The notes under the pieces: model-generated | What the model was told of the DNA's origin: nothing | Seen by the model: only the letters and a program-made list of their open reading frames with translations | Databases searched by the model: none | Shown here: piece by piece, positions 50,820-61,158 of the stretch | Position numbering within the stretch: the stretch's first letter is position 1 | How the letters are laid out: every line of letters starts with the position of its first letter | Made by a program: the position numbers and the translations under genes | Assembly (NCBI RefSeq): GCF_014268655.2 | Contig: NZ_JABWQX020000001.1 | Span: 1 to 64,000 of the forward strand | Reading direction: 5' to 3' | Origin: Pseudomonas marvdashtae | Lineage (GTDB): Bacteria; Pseudomonadota; Gammaproteobacteria; Pseudomonadales; Pseudomonadaceae | Length of the DNA stretch: 64,000 nucleotides

Positions 50820-52490
50820 TTGTCTACGCCTGTCGAACCCTTGCGTTTGCTGTTGTTGGCCGAAACGCCTGAGTGGTCAGCGGTATTGCGCAAGTGCCTG
50901 GCGCCCATGGGGCCCTCGGTCGTGTTGATCAGCGCCCCGAGCTGGGAGTCGGTCAGCAGCCTGTTTGAAGACAACCGCAACGCGGTGCTGCTGACTGTGG
51001 CGAGCTTGCAGCCCGCGCCCGGTCGCTGCCGTCTGCCAACGGTCCTCTTGCTTGAGCACGAGCCTTCGACCTCTCCGGACGGTGTCAGCGATTGGCTGGT
51101 GCGTGATGTGCTGGATGAGGCGACGTTGCGTCGTTGCCTGCGACACGTGCGAGAGCGTGGCGTGCTGGAAAATACCCTACAACGGCTTGCCGCGCAGGAT
51201 CCGCTGACGGGCATCGCCAACCGCCAGGGCTTCCAGACCTTGCTGGCGGCACGCCTGGCTGAAAACGAAGGCCGTGGCCTGGCGCTGGGGCATCTGGACC
51301 TCGACAATTTCCGTCACGCCAACGACGCACTCGGCCACCAGGCCGGCGACCGTCTGATCCTGCAAGTGGTCTCGCGTCTCAAGGGGTCGCTTGAGGCCGG
51401 GGATCAACTGGCGCGGCTGGGCAGCGACGAGTTCGCCTTGCTGATCGACACCCGTCGCGCGCCTCAGCGAGCGGAGTGGATGGCCGAGCGCATCACCGAA
51501 GCCATGGCGGAACCCTATTGGGTGGACGGCGAAAGCCTGTTGATCGGTTGCAGCCTGGGTATCGCCCACGCCCGCGCACAGGCCGGTGCGGACCCATTGA
51601 TGTGGCATGCCCATATCGCCATGCAACAGGCCAAGAGCACGCAAGGCTGCACCTTTCATATCTTCAACGAGCGCATCAACCGCAATGCCCGCAGCCTCGC
51701 CGATCTGGAAAGCGAGTTGCGCCGGGCGCTGCGCCGCGACGAGCTGGAGTTGCATTACCAACCCCGGTTGAATCTTGCGGACGGGACGATCGTAGGTCTT
51801 GAGGCCCTGGTGCGCTGGCGTCATGGTGAGCGCGGATTATTACCGCCGAGCGAGTTCGTGCCGCTGGCCGAGCAGAGCGGCTTGATCGTGCCGTTGGGCT
51901 ACTGGGTGATCTCCCGGGCGTTGCGGGACATGCAGGCGCTGCGCGAGCGAGGATTGGCGCCGTTGCACATGGCGATAAACCTGTCGTTCCGACAGTTCCA
52001 GGACAGCCAGCTGTTGCCGACCCTCAGCCGATTGATCGCCGAGCGGGGCGTCGAGGCCCAGTGGCTGGAGTTCGAACTCACCGAAACCGCGGTCATGCGC
52101 CGCAGCGACCTGGTCAAGCAGACCATGGACGCCCTGGGTCGCTTGGGGGTGCGTTTTTCCTTGGACGACTTCGGTACCGGGTTCTCCTCGTTCGTGCACC
52201 TCAATAGCCTGCCCATTGCCTTGCTCAAGATCGACAAGAGCTTCGTCGGCGGCATGGAACAGCGCGAAGAGAATCGCAAACTGGTGCACGCGATGATCAA
52301 CCTGGCCCATAACCTCAACCTGGAGGTGGTGGCCGAAGGCGTCGAAACCCCGGAGCAACTGGACTTGCTCCGGGGTTTCGGTTGCGATCAGGTGCAGGGT
52401 TTCTTGATCAGCAAACCGTTGCCGTTACCCGAATTGGTCGAGTACCTGACGTTCGAAGGTGGCCAGGCAGTCCAGGAAGCCGGAAGCTGA
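50820..52490 (+). CDS. GGDEF-EAL protein, likely cyclic-di-GMP phosphodiesterase
   Basis: A 556-residue protein starting at a TTG (AGGGAG at 50809-50814). Residues 1-100 form a degenerate receiver-like domain (LLLLAETPEWSAVLRK, VVLISAPS). The GGDEF domain follows (DPLTGIANRQGF), with the signature altered to GSDEF. The EAL domain starts at EALVRWRHGERG and keeps DDFGTGFSS and the E of ELTETAVM, so it should hydrolyse c-di-GMP. It resembles the P. aeruginosa protein in the same position (PA5295, ProE), an EAL enzyme. Confidence 0.88.
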   Translation: MSTPVEPLRLLLLAETPEWSAVLRKCLAPMGPSVVLISAPSWESVSSLFEDNRNAVLLTVASLQPAPGRCRLPTVLLLEHEPSTSPDGVSDWLVRDVLDEATLRRCLRHVRERGVLENTLQRLAAQDPLTGIANRQGFQTLLAARLAENEGRGLALGHLDLDNFRHANDALGHQAGDRLILQVVSRLKGSLEAGDQLARLGSDEFALLIDTRRAPQRAEWMAERITEAMAEPYWVDGESLLIGCSLGIAHARAQAGADPLMWHAHIAMQQAKSTQGCTFHIFNERINRNARSLADLESELRRALRRDELELHYQPRLNLADGTIVGLEALVRWRHGERGLLPPSEFVPLAEQSGLIVPLGYWVISRALRDMQALRERGLAPLHMAINLSFRQFQDSQLLPTLSRLIAERGVEAQWLEFELTETAVMRRSDLVKQTMDALGRLGVRFSLDDFGTGFSSFVHLNSLPIALLKIDKSFVGGMEQREENRKLVHAMINLAHNLNLEVVAEGVETPEQLDLLRGFGCDQVQGFLISKPLPLPELVEYLTFEGGQAVQEAGS

Positions 52491-52508
52491 AGCAATCTTC
52501 GTTGGATT

Positions 52509-53909
52509 TCACTTGGCCTGGATGGCCTCGAAATCCTGCTGCCCAGGCTCACTGCGCATCATCCGCTTCATCTTCCACTCGAACGCCAACGTCAGGCTCA
52601 CCGCCGCGCAGGCCAGCCCCAGGGCCAGGCCCCACCAAACGCCGGTCGGTCCCCAATGCAGATGAAAGGCCATCCACCAGGCGGCCGGTGCGCCGATCAG
52701 CCAATAGCAACCCAAACCCACCAGGAACGTGGTCTTGGCATCCTTCAAACCACGGATACAGCCCATGGCAATGGTTTGCGCGCCGTCGAACAGCTCGAAC
52801 CACGCCGCCACGGCCAGCAGGCTGACCGCCAGGTCGATGACCGCTCGGAAGGCCGGGTCGTTGTGGTCCAGGAACAGGCCAATCAGCTGGTTCGGCAACA
52901 GCCAGAACACCATGGCAAAGGCCAGCATGACGGCCGCGCCAAAGCCGATCCCGACTCGCCCGGCCAGGCGCGCCATTGGCAACTGTCCGGCGCCGTAGTG
53001 CTGGCCGATGCGCATGGTGATGGCGTAGGACATACCCGCCGGGACCATGAACGCCACCGAGACGATCTGCAGAGCGATCTGGTGCGCCGCCAATTGCGTG
53101 CTGCCCATTGTGCCCATGCACAGCGCGGCGAACGCGAACAAACCGACTTCGACCGCGTAGGTGCCGCCAATCGGCAGGCCCAGGCGCCACAGCTCCTTGA
53201 GGTACTGGCGATTGGGCCGCGACAGGCCTTTGAGCAATGGATAGGCACGGTAGGCCGAGTGGCGATGGATGTGCCAGGCGAGCGCCAGGGCCATGCAGTT
53301 GGCGACGATGGCCGTTACCAGGCCGATTCCCATCAAGCCGAGCCTTGGCAGGCCGAACATGCCGGTAATCAGCGCGTAGTTGAGCAGGAAGTTGGCCACC
53401 GTGCCGCCGAGGCTGATCACCATGACCGGTGTGGCCCGGCCGATGGCACTGGTGAAGCCGCGCAACGCCATGAAGCTCAAGTAGCCGGGCAGGGCGAACG
53501 GCAGCGCCAGCAGGAACTGGCCGGCGGACAGCACGTTGGTTTCGGTCTGGCCGAACATCAGCAGCACCGGCTTGAGGTTCCACAGCAGCAAACCCGCCAC
53601 CAGCGCCATCAACCAGGCCAGCCATAATCCGGCCTGGGTCAGCCGGGTGGCCCCTTCAATATCGCCGGCGCCTTGGCGAATCGCGACCAATGTACCCACC
53701 GCCGCGATCACGCCGATGCAGAAAATCGATACGAACGAATAAGTGGCCGCCCCGAGGCCGCCGCCGGCCAGGGCTTCGGGACTCAGGCGCGCCATCATCA
53801 GGGTGTCGGTCAGCACCATCAGCATGTGCGCCAACTGCGAGGCAATCAACGGCCCCGCCAGCCGCAGGATGGCCCAGAGTTCGGTACGCGCCGGATGCTG
53901 CATGATCAT
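52509..53909 (-). CDS. norM: MATE-family multidrug efflux protein
   Basis: A 466-residue protein with 12 transmembrane helices of the MATE family, from MIMQHPARTELWAILRLAGP; the ATG two codons later is equally possible. It resembles NorM/PmpM, sodium- or proton-coupled drug exporters in the inner membrane. Substrates are unknown. Divergent from the LysR gene. Confidence 0.9.
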   Translation of the reverse strand: MIMQHPARTELWAILRLAGPLIASQLAHMLMVLTDTLMMARLSPEALAGGGLGAATYSFVSIFCIGVIAAVGTLVAIRQGAGDIEGATRLTQAGLWLAWLMALVAGLLLWNLKPVLLMFGQTETNVLSAGQFLLALPFALPGYLSFMALRGFTSAIGRATPVMVISLGGTVANFLLNYALITGMFGLPRLGLMGIGLVTAIVANCMALALAWHIHRHSAYRAYPLLKGLSRPNRQYLKELWRLGLPIGGTYAVEVGLFAFAALCMGTMGSTQLAAHQIALQIVSVAFMVPAGMSYAITMRIGQHYGAGQLPMARLAGRVGIGFGAAVMLAFAMVFWLLPNQLIGLFLDHNDPAFRAVIDLAVSLLAVAAWFELFDGAQTIAMGCIRGLKDAKTTFLVGLGCYWLIGAPAAWWMAFHLHWGPTGVWWGLALGLACAAVSLTLAFEWKMKRMMRSEPGQQDFEAIQAK

Positions 53910-54061
53910 CACGCTCCATGTTCAAACAAGGCAGTAAAACGTCGATTCTCGGCGCTCGCGGAGGTTTGCACAAAAGGATAAATACGATTGCTGGCATGAT
54001 TAAAACTCATGCTGGAGCACATTCTGCTAGGGTGCCGGTATCACCCTCATGGAGCTTCGCC

Positions 54062-54982
54062 ATGTCTCGTCGTCTTCCTCCTCTTTATGCGCTGCGTGCA
54101 TTCGAAGCGGCGGCGCGGTACAGCTCGTTCACCCGGGCTGCTGAAGAGTTGTCGATCACGCAAAGCGCGGTCAGCCGGCACATCCGCACGCTGGAGGATC
54201 ACTTCGCCTGTCGGCTGTTCCAGCGCAGCGGCCGCAACGTGCAGTTGACCGAGTCGGCGCGTTTGCTGTTGCCGGGCGTGCGAGAAGGGTTCATGGCGCT
54301 GGAGCGCGCCTGTCATACCTTGCACGGGGAAGACGACATCCTGCGCATGAAAGCACCCTCGACCCTGACCATGCGTTGGCTGTTGGCGCGGCTGAGCCGT
54401 TTTCGGCACTTGCAGCCCGGCAACGAGGTGCAATTGACCAGCGCCTGGATGGACATCGACTCGGTGGACTTCAATACCGAGCCTTTCGATTGCGCGGTAC
54501 TGCTGGGCAATGGGCATTTTCCGGCGGATTGGGAAGCCAGCCTGTTATTCCCCGAGGAGCTGATTCCGGTCGGCGCGCCGAACCTGTTGAACGACCAACC
54601 TTGGGATCTGGCGCGGTTGGCCAGTGCCGAACTGCTGCATCCCACACCGGATCGCCGTGACTGGCGCAACTGGCTGCAGCGCATGGGGTTGGCCGACAAG
54701 GTTTCGCTCAAGGGCGGGCAAGTGTTCGACACGCTGGAACTGGGCATGATCGCTGCGGCGCGCGGCTACGGCGTGTCCATGGGGGATTTGCTGATGGTCG
54801 CCGAGGACGTCGCCCAGGGGCGCTTGAGCCTGCCGTGGCCAACTGCGGTCGCCAGCGGTGAGCACTATTACCTCGTCTGGCCGAAGACTCGTCCCGGTGG
54901 TGAACGTTTGCGCCGGCTCAGCGATTTTTTGCAAAGCGAGGTCACGGCCATGCAGCTTCCCGACGTGAAGCGTCTTGGCTGA
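54062..54982 (+). CDS. LysR-family regulator, GcvA-like
   Basis: A 306-residue protein from MSRRLPPLYALRAFEAAARY with GGAG upstream. The HTH contains SFTRAAEELSITQSAVSRHIRTLE, and the effector domain is of the GcvA/AmpR subgroup. It is divergent from the MATE gene, so it may control it. No binding site is recognised in the gap. Confidence 0.9.
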   Translation: MSRRLPPLYALRAFEAAARYSSFTRAAEELSITQSAVSRHIRTLEDHFACRLFQRSGRNVQLTESARLLLPGVREGFMALERACHTLHGEDDILRMKAPSTLTMRWLLARLSRFRHLQPGNEVQLTSAWMDIDSVDFNTEPFDCAVLLGNGHFPADWEASLLFPEELIPVGAPNLLNDQPWDLARLASAELLHPTPDRRDWRNWLQRMGLADKVSLKGGQVFDTLELGMIAAARGYGVSMGDLLMVAEDVAQGRLSLPWPTAVASGEHYYLVWPKTRPGGERLRRLSDFLQSEVTAMQLPDVKRLG

Positions 54983-55171
54983 ACCGTTGCAGTGCCAGTG
55001 CTAGCCACTTGATATTAATCCTCCCGAATCGCTCAAGTATTTGGTTTCGCCGCCGAAGGTGTGGAGGTAGTACTTTCGTATTAGAAAGGGACTGCCTACA
55101 CCCATCACCCAAAAAATAGCCGAGCGCGTGACGTGATCAGGACGATCCCAGTCTCTCGGCCAGGAGCCGTC

Positions 55172-57148
55172 ATGTCTCAACCTCGCGCCCGGATCGCCTC
55201 TCAGCTTGGCCTTGCCCTCGCTGTGATACTGGCGATAGTGATCACCGGCAGTACCGTCTTCGCCTTGCGCTCGCTGGACACCGCCAACCTTGCCACCCGT
55301 GAAGAGCACCTGGCCAGCGAAGCTCGCCTGATGGCCGATCAGCTCAATACGTTCCATGGCACTTTGCGCGAGAGCACTCAGCGGCTGGCCGGTCTGTTCG
55401 AAAAGCGCTTCAGCGCGGGCCTGAGCGTGCATCCTGACCAACCGGTGGCTGTGGCGGGCGTACAAACCCCTGGCTTGAGCCTCGGCAGCGAAGTGCTGAA
55501 CAACAATTTCAAGGAAGTCGATGACTTCAAGACGATGACCGCCGGGGTGGCCACGATTTTCGTGCGCAGCGGCGACGATTTCATCCGGGTCAGCACTTCG
55601 GTCAGCAAACAGGACGGCACGCGGGCCATCGGCACCGTGCTCGACCGCGCCGGCCCGGCTTATGGCCCGGTGATCAGTGGCCAGAGCTATATCGGCCGGG
55701 CGCTGCTGTTCGGGCGTTTCTATATGTCGCAGTACACGCCGGTGCGCGACAGCAGTGGCAAGATCATTGCCGTGTTGTACGTAGGCTTCGATTACACCGA
55801 TGCGCAGAACGCGCAGTTCGAGAACCTCAAGCGCTTCCGCATCGGCAAGACCGGTTCGCTGGCCTTGCTGGATGAGCAAAGCAAATGGCTGGTGCCGCCA
55901 GCAGGCGTGCAGGCGCTGGACAAGGCTGCCGTAACCATCACGAACCTGGTCAAGAAGCCAGGTAAAGGGGCGTTCTGGGACGACACTGCAGAAGCGTTCT
56001 ACAGCGTCGCCGTGCCGTTCGAAGGCGGGCCGTGGGCCGTCGTGGCGAGCATGCCGAAAGCTGAAATCAGTGCCGTGACCTGGAGTGTCGGTACGCAACT
56101 GGCTATCGGCAGCTTGCTGGCGATGCTGCTGGCCGTTGGGTCAGCGATGTGGCTGCTGCGCAGTAAACTGGCCCCGTTGGGCGACCTGGTGCGTCAGGCC
56201 GAAGCATTGGGTGCCGGTGATTTGAGCGTGCGCCTGAACGTGTCGAGCCATGACGAGATCGGCCAACTGGCCCGCGCGTTCAACCAGATGAGCCAAGCCT
56301 TGTCGACGATGGTCGAGCACATCCGCAAAGCCTCGCAAGAGGTCAACAGCCGTGCCCAGGCCCTGTCCGGATTGTCCAGCGGTGCCTATGAAGGCATGGA
56401 GCAGCAGTCCGGCGAGATCACCAGCATGGCCGGCGCGGTTGAAGAATTCAGCGCCACCTCCCTGAACATTGCCGACAACATGGGCAATACCCAGCGCCTG
56501 GCCCAAGAGAACGCACAGCAAACCCAGATTGGTCGCACGTCCATGGACGAAGCTTCATCATCCCTGGAGCAGATAGCTGGCGCGCTGAACAGTACGGCTA
56601 CGGTCATCAACACCCTGGGCCAGCGTTCCCAGGAAATCGGCGGCATCGTGGGCGTGATTACGTCTATCGCGGAACAAACCAACCTGCTGGCGCTGAACGC
56701 CGCCATCGAAGCTGCCCGCGCGGGCGAGCAGGGCCGTGGTTTTGCCGTGGTGGCCGATGAAGTGCGCAGCCTGGCGTCGCGTACCCGTCAGGCCACTGAT
56801 GAAATTTCCGGCATGATCAACAGCATCCAGCAGGAAACCGGCAATGCCATCAGTACGATGGAGAAGGGCAACCTGCTGATGCAGGAAGGCTTGTCGCGCA
56901 ACGCCAATGTGGCCACGGCCCTGGCGCGCATCGATGAACAAAGTCGCTCGGCCGGCCAGCAATTCTCTGCGATCACCACGGCCACCCAGGAACAGAGCAG
57001 CACCGCGACCCTGCTTAGCAGCAACCTGCAAAGCATTGCCATGGCCAACACCGAGCAGCGCGAAGTGGTCTCCAACCTGGCGATCACCGCCAAGGAACTG
57101 GAAACCCTGGCGCAGGACCTGCGCAAAGAGGTTGATCGGTTCCGCTGA
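55172..57148 (+). CDS. Methyl-accepting chemotaxis protein with periplasmic Cache domain
   Basis: A 658-residue chemoreceptor read from [16 protein letters not shown] with AGGAG upstream. The first transmembrane helix is at about 8-32. A large periplasmic double-Cache-like sensor spans about 35-300. A second transmembrane helix is near 308-335, followed by HAMP. The cytoplasmic signalling hairpin has the tip [20 protein letters not shown]. No C-terminal CheR-tethering pentapeptide. The ligand is unknown; Cache_3-type sensors often bind small carboxylates. Confidence 0.93.
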   Translation: MSQPRARIASQLGLALAVILAIVITGSTVFALRSLDTANLATREEHLASEARLMADQLNTFHGTLRESTQRLAGLFEKRFSAGLSVHPDQPVAVAGVQTPGLSLGSEVLNNNFKEVDDFKTMTAGVATIFVRSGDDFIRVSTSVSKQDGTRAIGTVLDRAGPAYGPVISGQSYIGRALLFGRFYMSQYTPVRDSSGKIIAVLYVGFDYTDAQNAQFENLKRFRIGKTGSLALLDEQSKWLVPPAGVQALDKAAVTITNLVKKPGKGAFWDDTAEAFYSVAVPFEGGPWAVVASMPKAEISAVTWSVGTQLAIGSLLAMLLAVGSAMWLLRSKLAPLGDLVRQAEALGAGDLSVRLNVSSHDEIGQLARAFNQMSQALSTMVEHIRKASQEVNSRAQALSGLSSGAYEGMEQQSGEITSMAGAVEEFSATSLNIADNMGNTQRLAQENAQQTQIGRTSMDEASSSLEQIAGALNSTATVINTLGQRSQEIGGIVGVITSIAEQTNLLALNAAIEAARAGEQGRGFAVVADEVRSLASRTRQATDEISGMINSIQQETGNAISTMEKGNLLMQEGLSRNANVATALARIDEQSRSAGQQFSAITTATQEQSSTATLLSSNLQSIAMANTEQREVVSNLAITAKELETLAQDLRKEVDRFR

Positions 57149-57186
57149 GGCGTTCCGTACCGAGCAAGCGCCTCCAGCACTTTTTG

Positions 57187-57272
57187 CTGGAGCGAGCTTG
57201 CTCGCGATGCGGCAGTCCGGCCACCCTCATCTCACCCTGACCCATCGCGTTCGCGAGCGAGCTCGCCCCCAC
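57187..57272. repeat. REPIN of the second REP family
   Basis: TGGAGCGAGCTTGCTCGCGATG at 57188 and the imperfect complement CGCGTTCGCGAGCGAGCTCGCC ending at 57268. It resembles the 30290 repeat more than the GTGGCGAGGGAGC type. Confidence 0.75.
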
Positions 57273-57386
57273 AAAAGCTCCACTCTCCCGCTTAGGCCCT
57301 TTTTAGGTTAGTTGCTGTTTTTTGGCTTGCTGAAACGTTTCTTCAAGTCTATAAAAACCGCACAACTCCAAGAAAAGGCTCCGTTC

Positions 57387-58601
57387 ATGAATTCGCTCAA
57401 ACTCCTCGTTGCCCTCAGCGCCTTGGGTGCTGCCTCCCATGCGATGGCTTGGGATTACGTTTTGCTCGATACCGACAAGGCCGCCCAGCCGTGGCAAATC
57501 ACCAGCCAGCAGTTGGGCGTCAAGACCGACAAGCCGTTTTCCGTGACGATGCGCACCCTGCACGGCGGTCGCCAGGAAGGCGTCAGCGTTGTCGACATCG
57601 ATAACGGCTCCCTGAAGCTCTCAGTCGTCCCGACTCGAGGCATGAGTGTGCTGCAAGCCTCGGTTGGTGATGTGCGCATGGGCTGGGATTCGCCGGTCAA
57701 GGAAGTGGTCAACCCGGCATTCATCGAGCTCAACGGGCGAGGCGGCCTGGGCTGGCTTGAAGGTTTCAATGAGCTGGTGACCCGTTGCGGCTACGAATGG
57801 GTCGGCCATCCGGGTATGGATAACGGAGAGCTGCTGACATTGCACGGTCGCGCGGCCAATATCCCGGCGAACAAGGTCACGCTGCACATTGACGAAAAAC
57901 CGCCCTACGCGATCACCCTGCGAGGCGAGCTGAAAGAGCAGGCGTTCAAGAAAGTCGACTTCTCGGTGCAGACCGAACTCGTCACTGAGCCCGGCAGCGT
58001 GACGTTCTCGCTCAATGACACGCTGACCAACAATGGCGATTATCCAAAGGAATACCAGGCGCTCTACCACAGTAATTTCAGCACCCCGTTCCTGGAGCAG
58101 GGTGCTCGCTTCGCAGCGCCGGTCAAACAAGTCTCGCCATTCAACGACAAGGCCAAGGGCGACCTGAAAGACTGGCAAACCTATCGAGCCCCCACCAAGG
58201 ACTACGATGAAACGGTCTATAACGTCGTGCCATACGCCGACGCCAAGGGCGATACGCTGACCGTATTGCACAACAAGGCCGGCAGCCTCGGCGTTGCGGT
58301 GGGCTTCAACACCGGGACGCTTCCGGTTTTTTCCCTGTGGAAAAACACCGATACCCAAGGCCAGGGCTATGTGACCGGCCTGGAGCCGGGCACCAGTTTC
58401 TCCTATAACCGCCGCTACCAGCGTCCGTTGGGCCTGGTGCCGACCATTGCACCGAAAGAGCGCAAGCAATTCCAGATCCACTACAGCCTTCTGGCAGACA
58501 AGGTTGCCGTGGACAAGGCCCTCAAGCGCATCGACGACATCCAGGGCGATCAAAAAATCGAGGTGCGGGAGACACCGTTGGTGGACCTGAGCAAACCGTG
58601 A
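57387..58601 (+). CDS. Secreted aldose 1-epimerase-like (DUF4432) protein
   Basis: A 404-residue protein read from MNSLKLLVALSALGAASHAMA, a clear signal peptide, so the mature protein is periplasmic. It has a galactose-mutarotase-like core: VPTRGMSVLQASVGDVRMGWDSP, then NELVTRCGYEWVGHPG and TLHGRAANIP with catalytic-type histidine. DUF4432 proteins are described as aldose-1-epimerase relatives; the substrate is unknown. Confidence 0.82.
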   Translation: MNSLKLLVALSALGAASHAMAWDYVLLDTDKAAQPWQITSQQLGVKTDKPFSVTMRTLHGGRQEGVSVVDIDNGSLKLSVVPTRGMSVLQASVGDVRMGWDSPVKEVVNPAFIELNGRGGLGWLEGFNELVTRCGYEWVGHPGMDNGELLTLHGRAANIPANKVTLHIDEKPPYAITLRGELKEQAFKKVDFSVQTELVTEPGSVTFSLNDTLTNNGDYPKEYQALYHSNFSTPFLEQGARFAAPVKQVSPFNDKAKGDLKDWQTYRAPTKDYDETVYNVVPYADAKGDTLTVLHNKAGSLGVAVGFNTGTLPVFSLWKNTDTQGQGYVTGLEPGTSFSYNRRYQRPLGLVPTIAPKERKQFQIHYSLLADKVAVDKALKRIDDIQGDQKIEVRETPLVDLSKP

Positions 58602-58607
58602 GCCTTT

Positions 58608-60101
58608 TCAAGGCGTAGCCGGCCGATATTGCAGGGCTTCGGCCAGGTGTTCTCGACTGATTCGTTCAACCTGCTCGAGGTCGGCCAAGGTCCGGGCGAC
58701 CTTGAGCAAGCGGTGGGCGGCTCGTAGCGACAGGGTCAACCGTTCGCAGGCGGTCTCCAGCCAGGCTTCATCGGTTGCCGACAATTTGCAATGCCGACGC
58801 AGGCCCGGCAGGTCGAGGAACGCATTGGCACAACCCTGTCGTGCTTGCTGGCGTTCACGGGCTTCGGCCACCCGTTCGGCTGCGGTGGCCGTGTCGTCAC
58901 CCGGTTCGCTCCTTGGGGTCAGAGCCGTGGCTTCCCGGGCGACGGTCAGGTGCAGGTCGATGCGGTCCAGCAAAGGACCGGACAGCTTGTTGCGGTAACG
59001 CTGCACCATGTCCGGCGTGCAGGAACATCGGCCGCTGGGCTCGCCGAGATATCCACAAGGGCAGGGGTTCATCGCTGCCACCAGTTGAAAGCGTGCCGGA
59101 AAGCGCACCCGGTCTCGGGCCCGCGAAACCACGATGAAACCTGACTCCAGCGGCTCTCTCAAGACTTCCAGCACCTTGCGGTCGAACTCCGGCAGTTCAT
59201 CGAGGAACAGCACGCCATGGTGGGCGAGGGTGATTTCCCCCGGCTGCGGCTTGGACCCGCCTCCCACCAGCGCCGGCCCGGACGCCGAATGATGAGGCTG
59301 GCGAAACGGGCGTTGCGGCCAATGGCTCAACGGCACGCAACTGGCGACAGACTGTATCGCCGCGACCTCCAGGGCTTCGCTTTCCGCCAACGGTGGCAAT
59401 AACCCCGGCAAACGACTTGCCAACAGCGTCTTGCCAGTGCCAGGTGGGCCGCTGAACAACAGGTTATGAGCCCCCGCCGCAGCGATCAGCAGTGCGCGCT
59501 TGGCGCCGGTCTGGCCTTGTACTTCGCTCAGGTCCGGATAAGGCTTGCTGGCCGAAAGCAGCCCGTTGGAAACAAACGGCTCGACGGGCGTGTGGCCATT
59601 GAAGTGCGCCACCGCTTCGAGCAGATGATCCACGGCGATCACCTTCAACCCCGACGCCAGGCACGCTTCCTCGGCGTTCGCTCGCGGCACCACCAGCATG
59701 CGCCCGGCCTTGCGCGCCGCCAGCGCCGCGGGCAGCACCCCGCGCACCGGCCGAACGGCGCCGGACAAGGCCAGTTCCCCGAGGCATTCAACGTCGTCCA
59801 GCATCAGTGTCGGCACTTGCACGCTGGCGGAGAGAATTCCCAAGGCAATGGCCAGGTCGAAGCGGCCGCCGTCCTTTGGAAGATCCGCCGGCGCCAGGTT
59901 CAGGGTGATGCGCCGCGCCGGGAAGTTCAGCCCCGAATTGATGATCGCGCTGCGCACTCGATCCTTGCTTTCCTTCACGGCGGCCTCTGGCAGGCCGACC
60001 ATGGTCAGTGACGGCAAGCCATTGGCCAGGTGAACTTCAACGGTAACGGCAGGAGCCTCCACCCCCACCTGGGCGCGGCTGTGGACGATGGCAAGCGACA
60101 T
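58608..60101 (-). CDS. yifB: YifB/ComM family Mg-chelatase-like AAA ATPase
   Basis: A 497-residue protein. An N-terminal Lon-protease-like domain is followed by Walker A GPPGTGKT at 218-225, the DELPEF of Walker B and the C-terminal Mg-chelatase-like ATPase lid. ComM is a hexameric helicase that promotes branch migration during natural transformation. It converges with the epimerase-like gene. Confidence 0.93.
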   Translation of the reverse strand: MSLAIVHSRAQVGVEAPAVTVEVHLANGLPSLTMVGLPEAAVKESKDRVRSAIINSGLNFPARRITLNLAPADLPKDGGRFDLAIALGILSASVQVPTLMLDDVECLGELALSGAVRPVRGVLPAALAARKAGRMLVVPRANAEEACLASGLKVIAVDHLLEAVAHFNGHTPVEPFVSNGLLSASKPYPDLSEVQGQTGAKRALLIAAAGAHNLLFSGPPGTGKTLLASRLPGLLPPLAESEALEVAAIQSVASCVPLSHWPQRPFRQPHHSASGPALVGGGSKPQPGEITLAHHGVLFLDELPEFDRKVLEVLREPLESGFIVVSRARDRVRFPARFQLVAAMNPCPCGYLGEPSGRCSCTPDMVQRYRNKLSGPLLDRIDLHLTVAREATALTPRSEPGDDTATAAERVAEARERQQARQGCANAFLDLPGLRRHCKLSATDEAWLETACERLTLSLRAAHRLLKVARTLADLEQVERISREHLAEALQYRPATP

Positions 60102-60232
60102 GAAGCGTTCCTTGAATGAATAAAGAGCCGCGTCCTGCGGTTCTTGAAGACTAGTCCTGAGGGAGGACTTGGGTGCGGCAGTTGAAGGGAGAAATGTTGG
60201 CAGGATGTTACGGATACGCCATTCAAGCGTGA

Positions 60233-60421
60233 ATGAGGAGATATCTTAGCTTCAGGTGTTCAGAAACCGAGAGTCTGTTTCGCAAAGGTAACACTGCAAG
60301 TAGTGGCATTTTAAGTATGGTGGAACGCAAGCTAACAATGCTTGATGCCGCACAATGGGGGATTTGTTTTGTTTGGAGTCCTAACGGACCGGAAAACATA
60401 GAAATCGTCGACTATCACTGA
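60233..60421 (+). pseudogene. higB: HigB-family toxin with an internal in-frame deletion
   Basis: The 62-codon frame matches both ends of HigB: FRCSETESLFRKGNTASSGI, then ERKLTMLDAAQ, then directly WGICFVWSPNGPENIEIVDYH. Family members of about 92 residues have roughly 30 residues in between, including the conserved region ahead of QWRICFVW. The joint falls at CAATGG, which recurs in full-length homologues and suggests deletion between short repeats. The start is also odd: GAGGAG is followed by ATATCTTAGC where a start codon would be expected, leaving only the upstream ATG at 60233. Loss of toxin activity is the likely reading. Confidence 0.7.
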
Positions 60422-60442
60422 GGTGAGTAGACTAAAAACGGT

Positions 60443-60733
60443 ATGCGTCCGGTTCACCCCGGCGAAATTCTCAAGGAAGAATACTTGGAGCCTTCGGGTC
60501 TTACAGCGGCGGCCCTGGCGAGGGCGTTGAATGTCTCGACACCAACGGTGAACGACATTGTGCTGCAGCGTCGAGGTGTGAGCGCCGATATGGCCCTCAG
60601 GTTATCGATCTGCCTGAATACTACCGCAGAGTTCTGGCTGAATTTGCAGTCCACATACGACCTGCGCAAGGCTGAAATCGAGCGGGGTTCCGTAATCCGT
60701 GATCAGGTCAAGCGCCTCCCTCAGTGCGCTTGA
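60443..60733 (+). CDS. higA: HigA-family antitoxin
   Basis: A 96-residue XRE protein beginning MRPVHPGEILKEEYL, the diagnostic HigA/VapI start, with HTH GLTAAALARALNVSTPTV and the tail FWLNLQSTYDLRKAE. It normally binds HigB and represses the operon. It starts 21 bases after the truncated higB and looks intact, so it may survive as a stand-alone repressor. Confidence 0.92.
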   Translation: MRPVHPGEILKEEYLEPSGLTAAALARALNVSTPTVNDIVLQRRGVSADMALRLSICLNTTAEFWLNLQSTYDLRKAEIERGSVIRDQVKRLPQCA

Positions 60734-60827
60734 TTCGAGGGCTGGTTGAACCCCGCGCTTGTAGCGAGGGTTTATAGCTCAAAACCGAAGCGGGCAGAGA
60801 CGTCCAGGAATTCGCAGCGTATCGAAA

Positions 60828-61088
60828 TCATCCTGCGTCGGCGCCGAGCCTCGCCTCCAACTCAGCCACCTTCGCCTCCAGACTCTCCAACCGCGCCCGG
60901 GTCCGGGCCAGCACAACCATCTGGCTGTCGAATTCTTCCCGGCTCACCAGGTCAAGCTTGCTGAAGCCGCTTTGCAGCAGCGCCTTGAACTGGCTTTCGA
61001 TTTCGCTTTTCGGCAGGGGAGTGTCGCCGCTCAAGAGGCGGGAGGCGTGGCCGCTGAGGGCGTCGAGGAGGTCTTTGGGCGCAAGCAT
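60828..61088 (-). CDS. ubiK: Ubiquinone biosynthesis accessory factor UbiK
   Basis: An 86-residue protein from MLAPKDLLDALSGHASRLL, with an alpha-helical coiled-coil C-terminus (LARTRARLESLEAKVAELEARLG). UbiK/BMFP proteins form trimers that help UbiJ and UbiB-type ubiquinone synthesis. AGGA precedes the start. It is upstream of glnK on the opposite strand. Confidence 0.9.
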   Translation of the reverse strand: MLAPKDLLDALSGHASRLLSGDTPLPKSEIESQFKALLQSGFSKLDLVSREEFDSQMVVLARTRARLESLEAKVAELEARLGADAG

Positions 61089-61158
61089 GGCAGGTGTCCT
61101 GGAAACGATGGCGGGCAGTGTATCACGCACCGTCTATAGTCAATTCGCCAGGCCCGAA

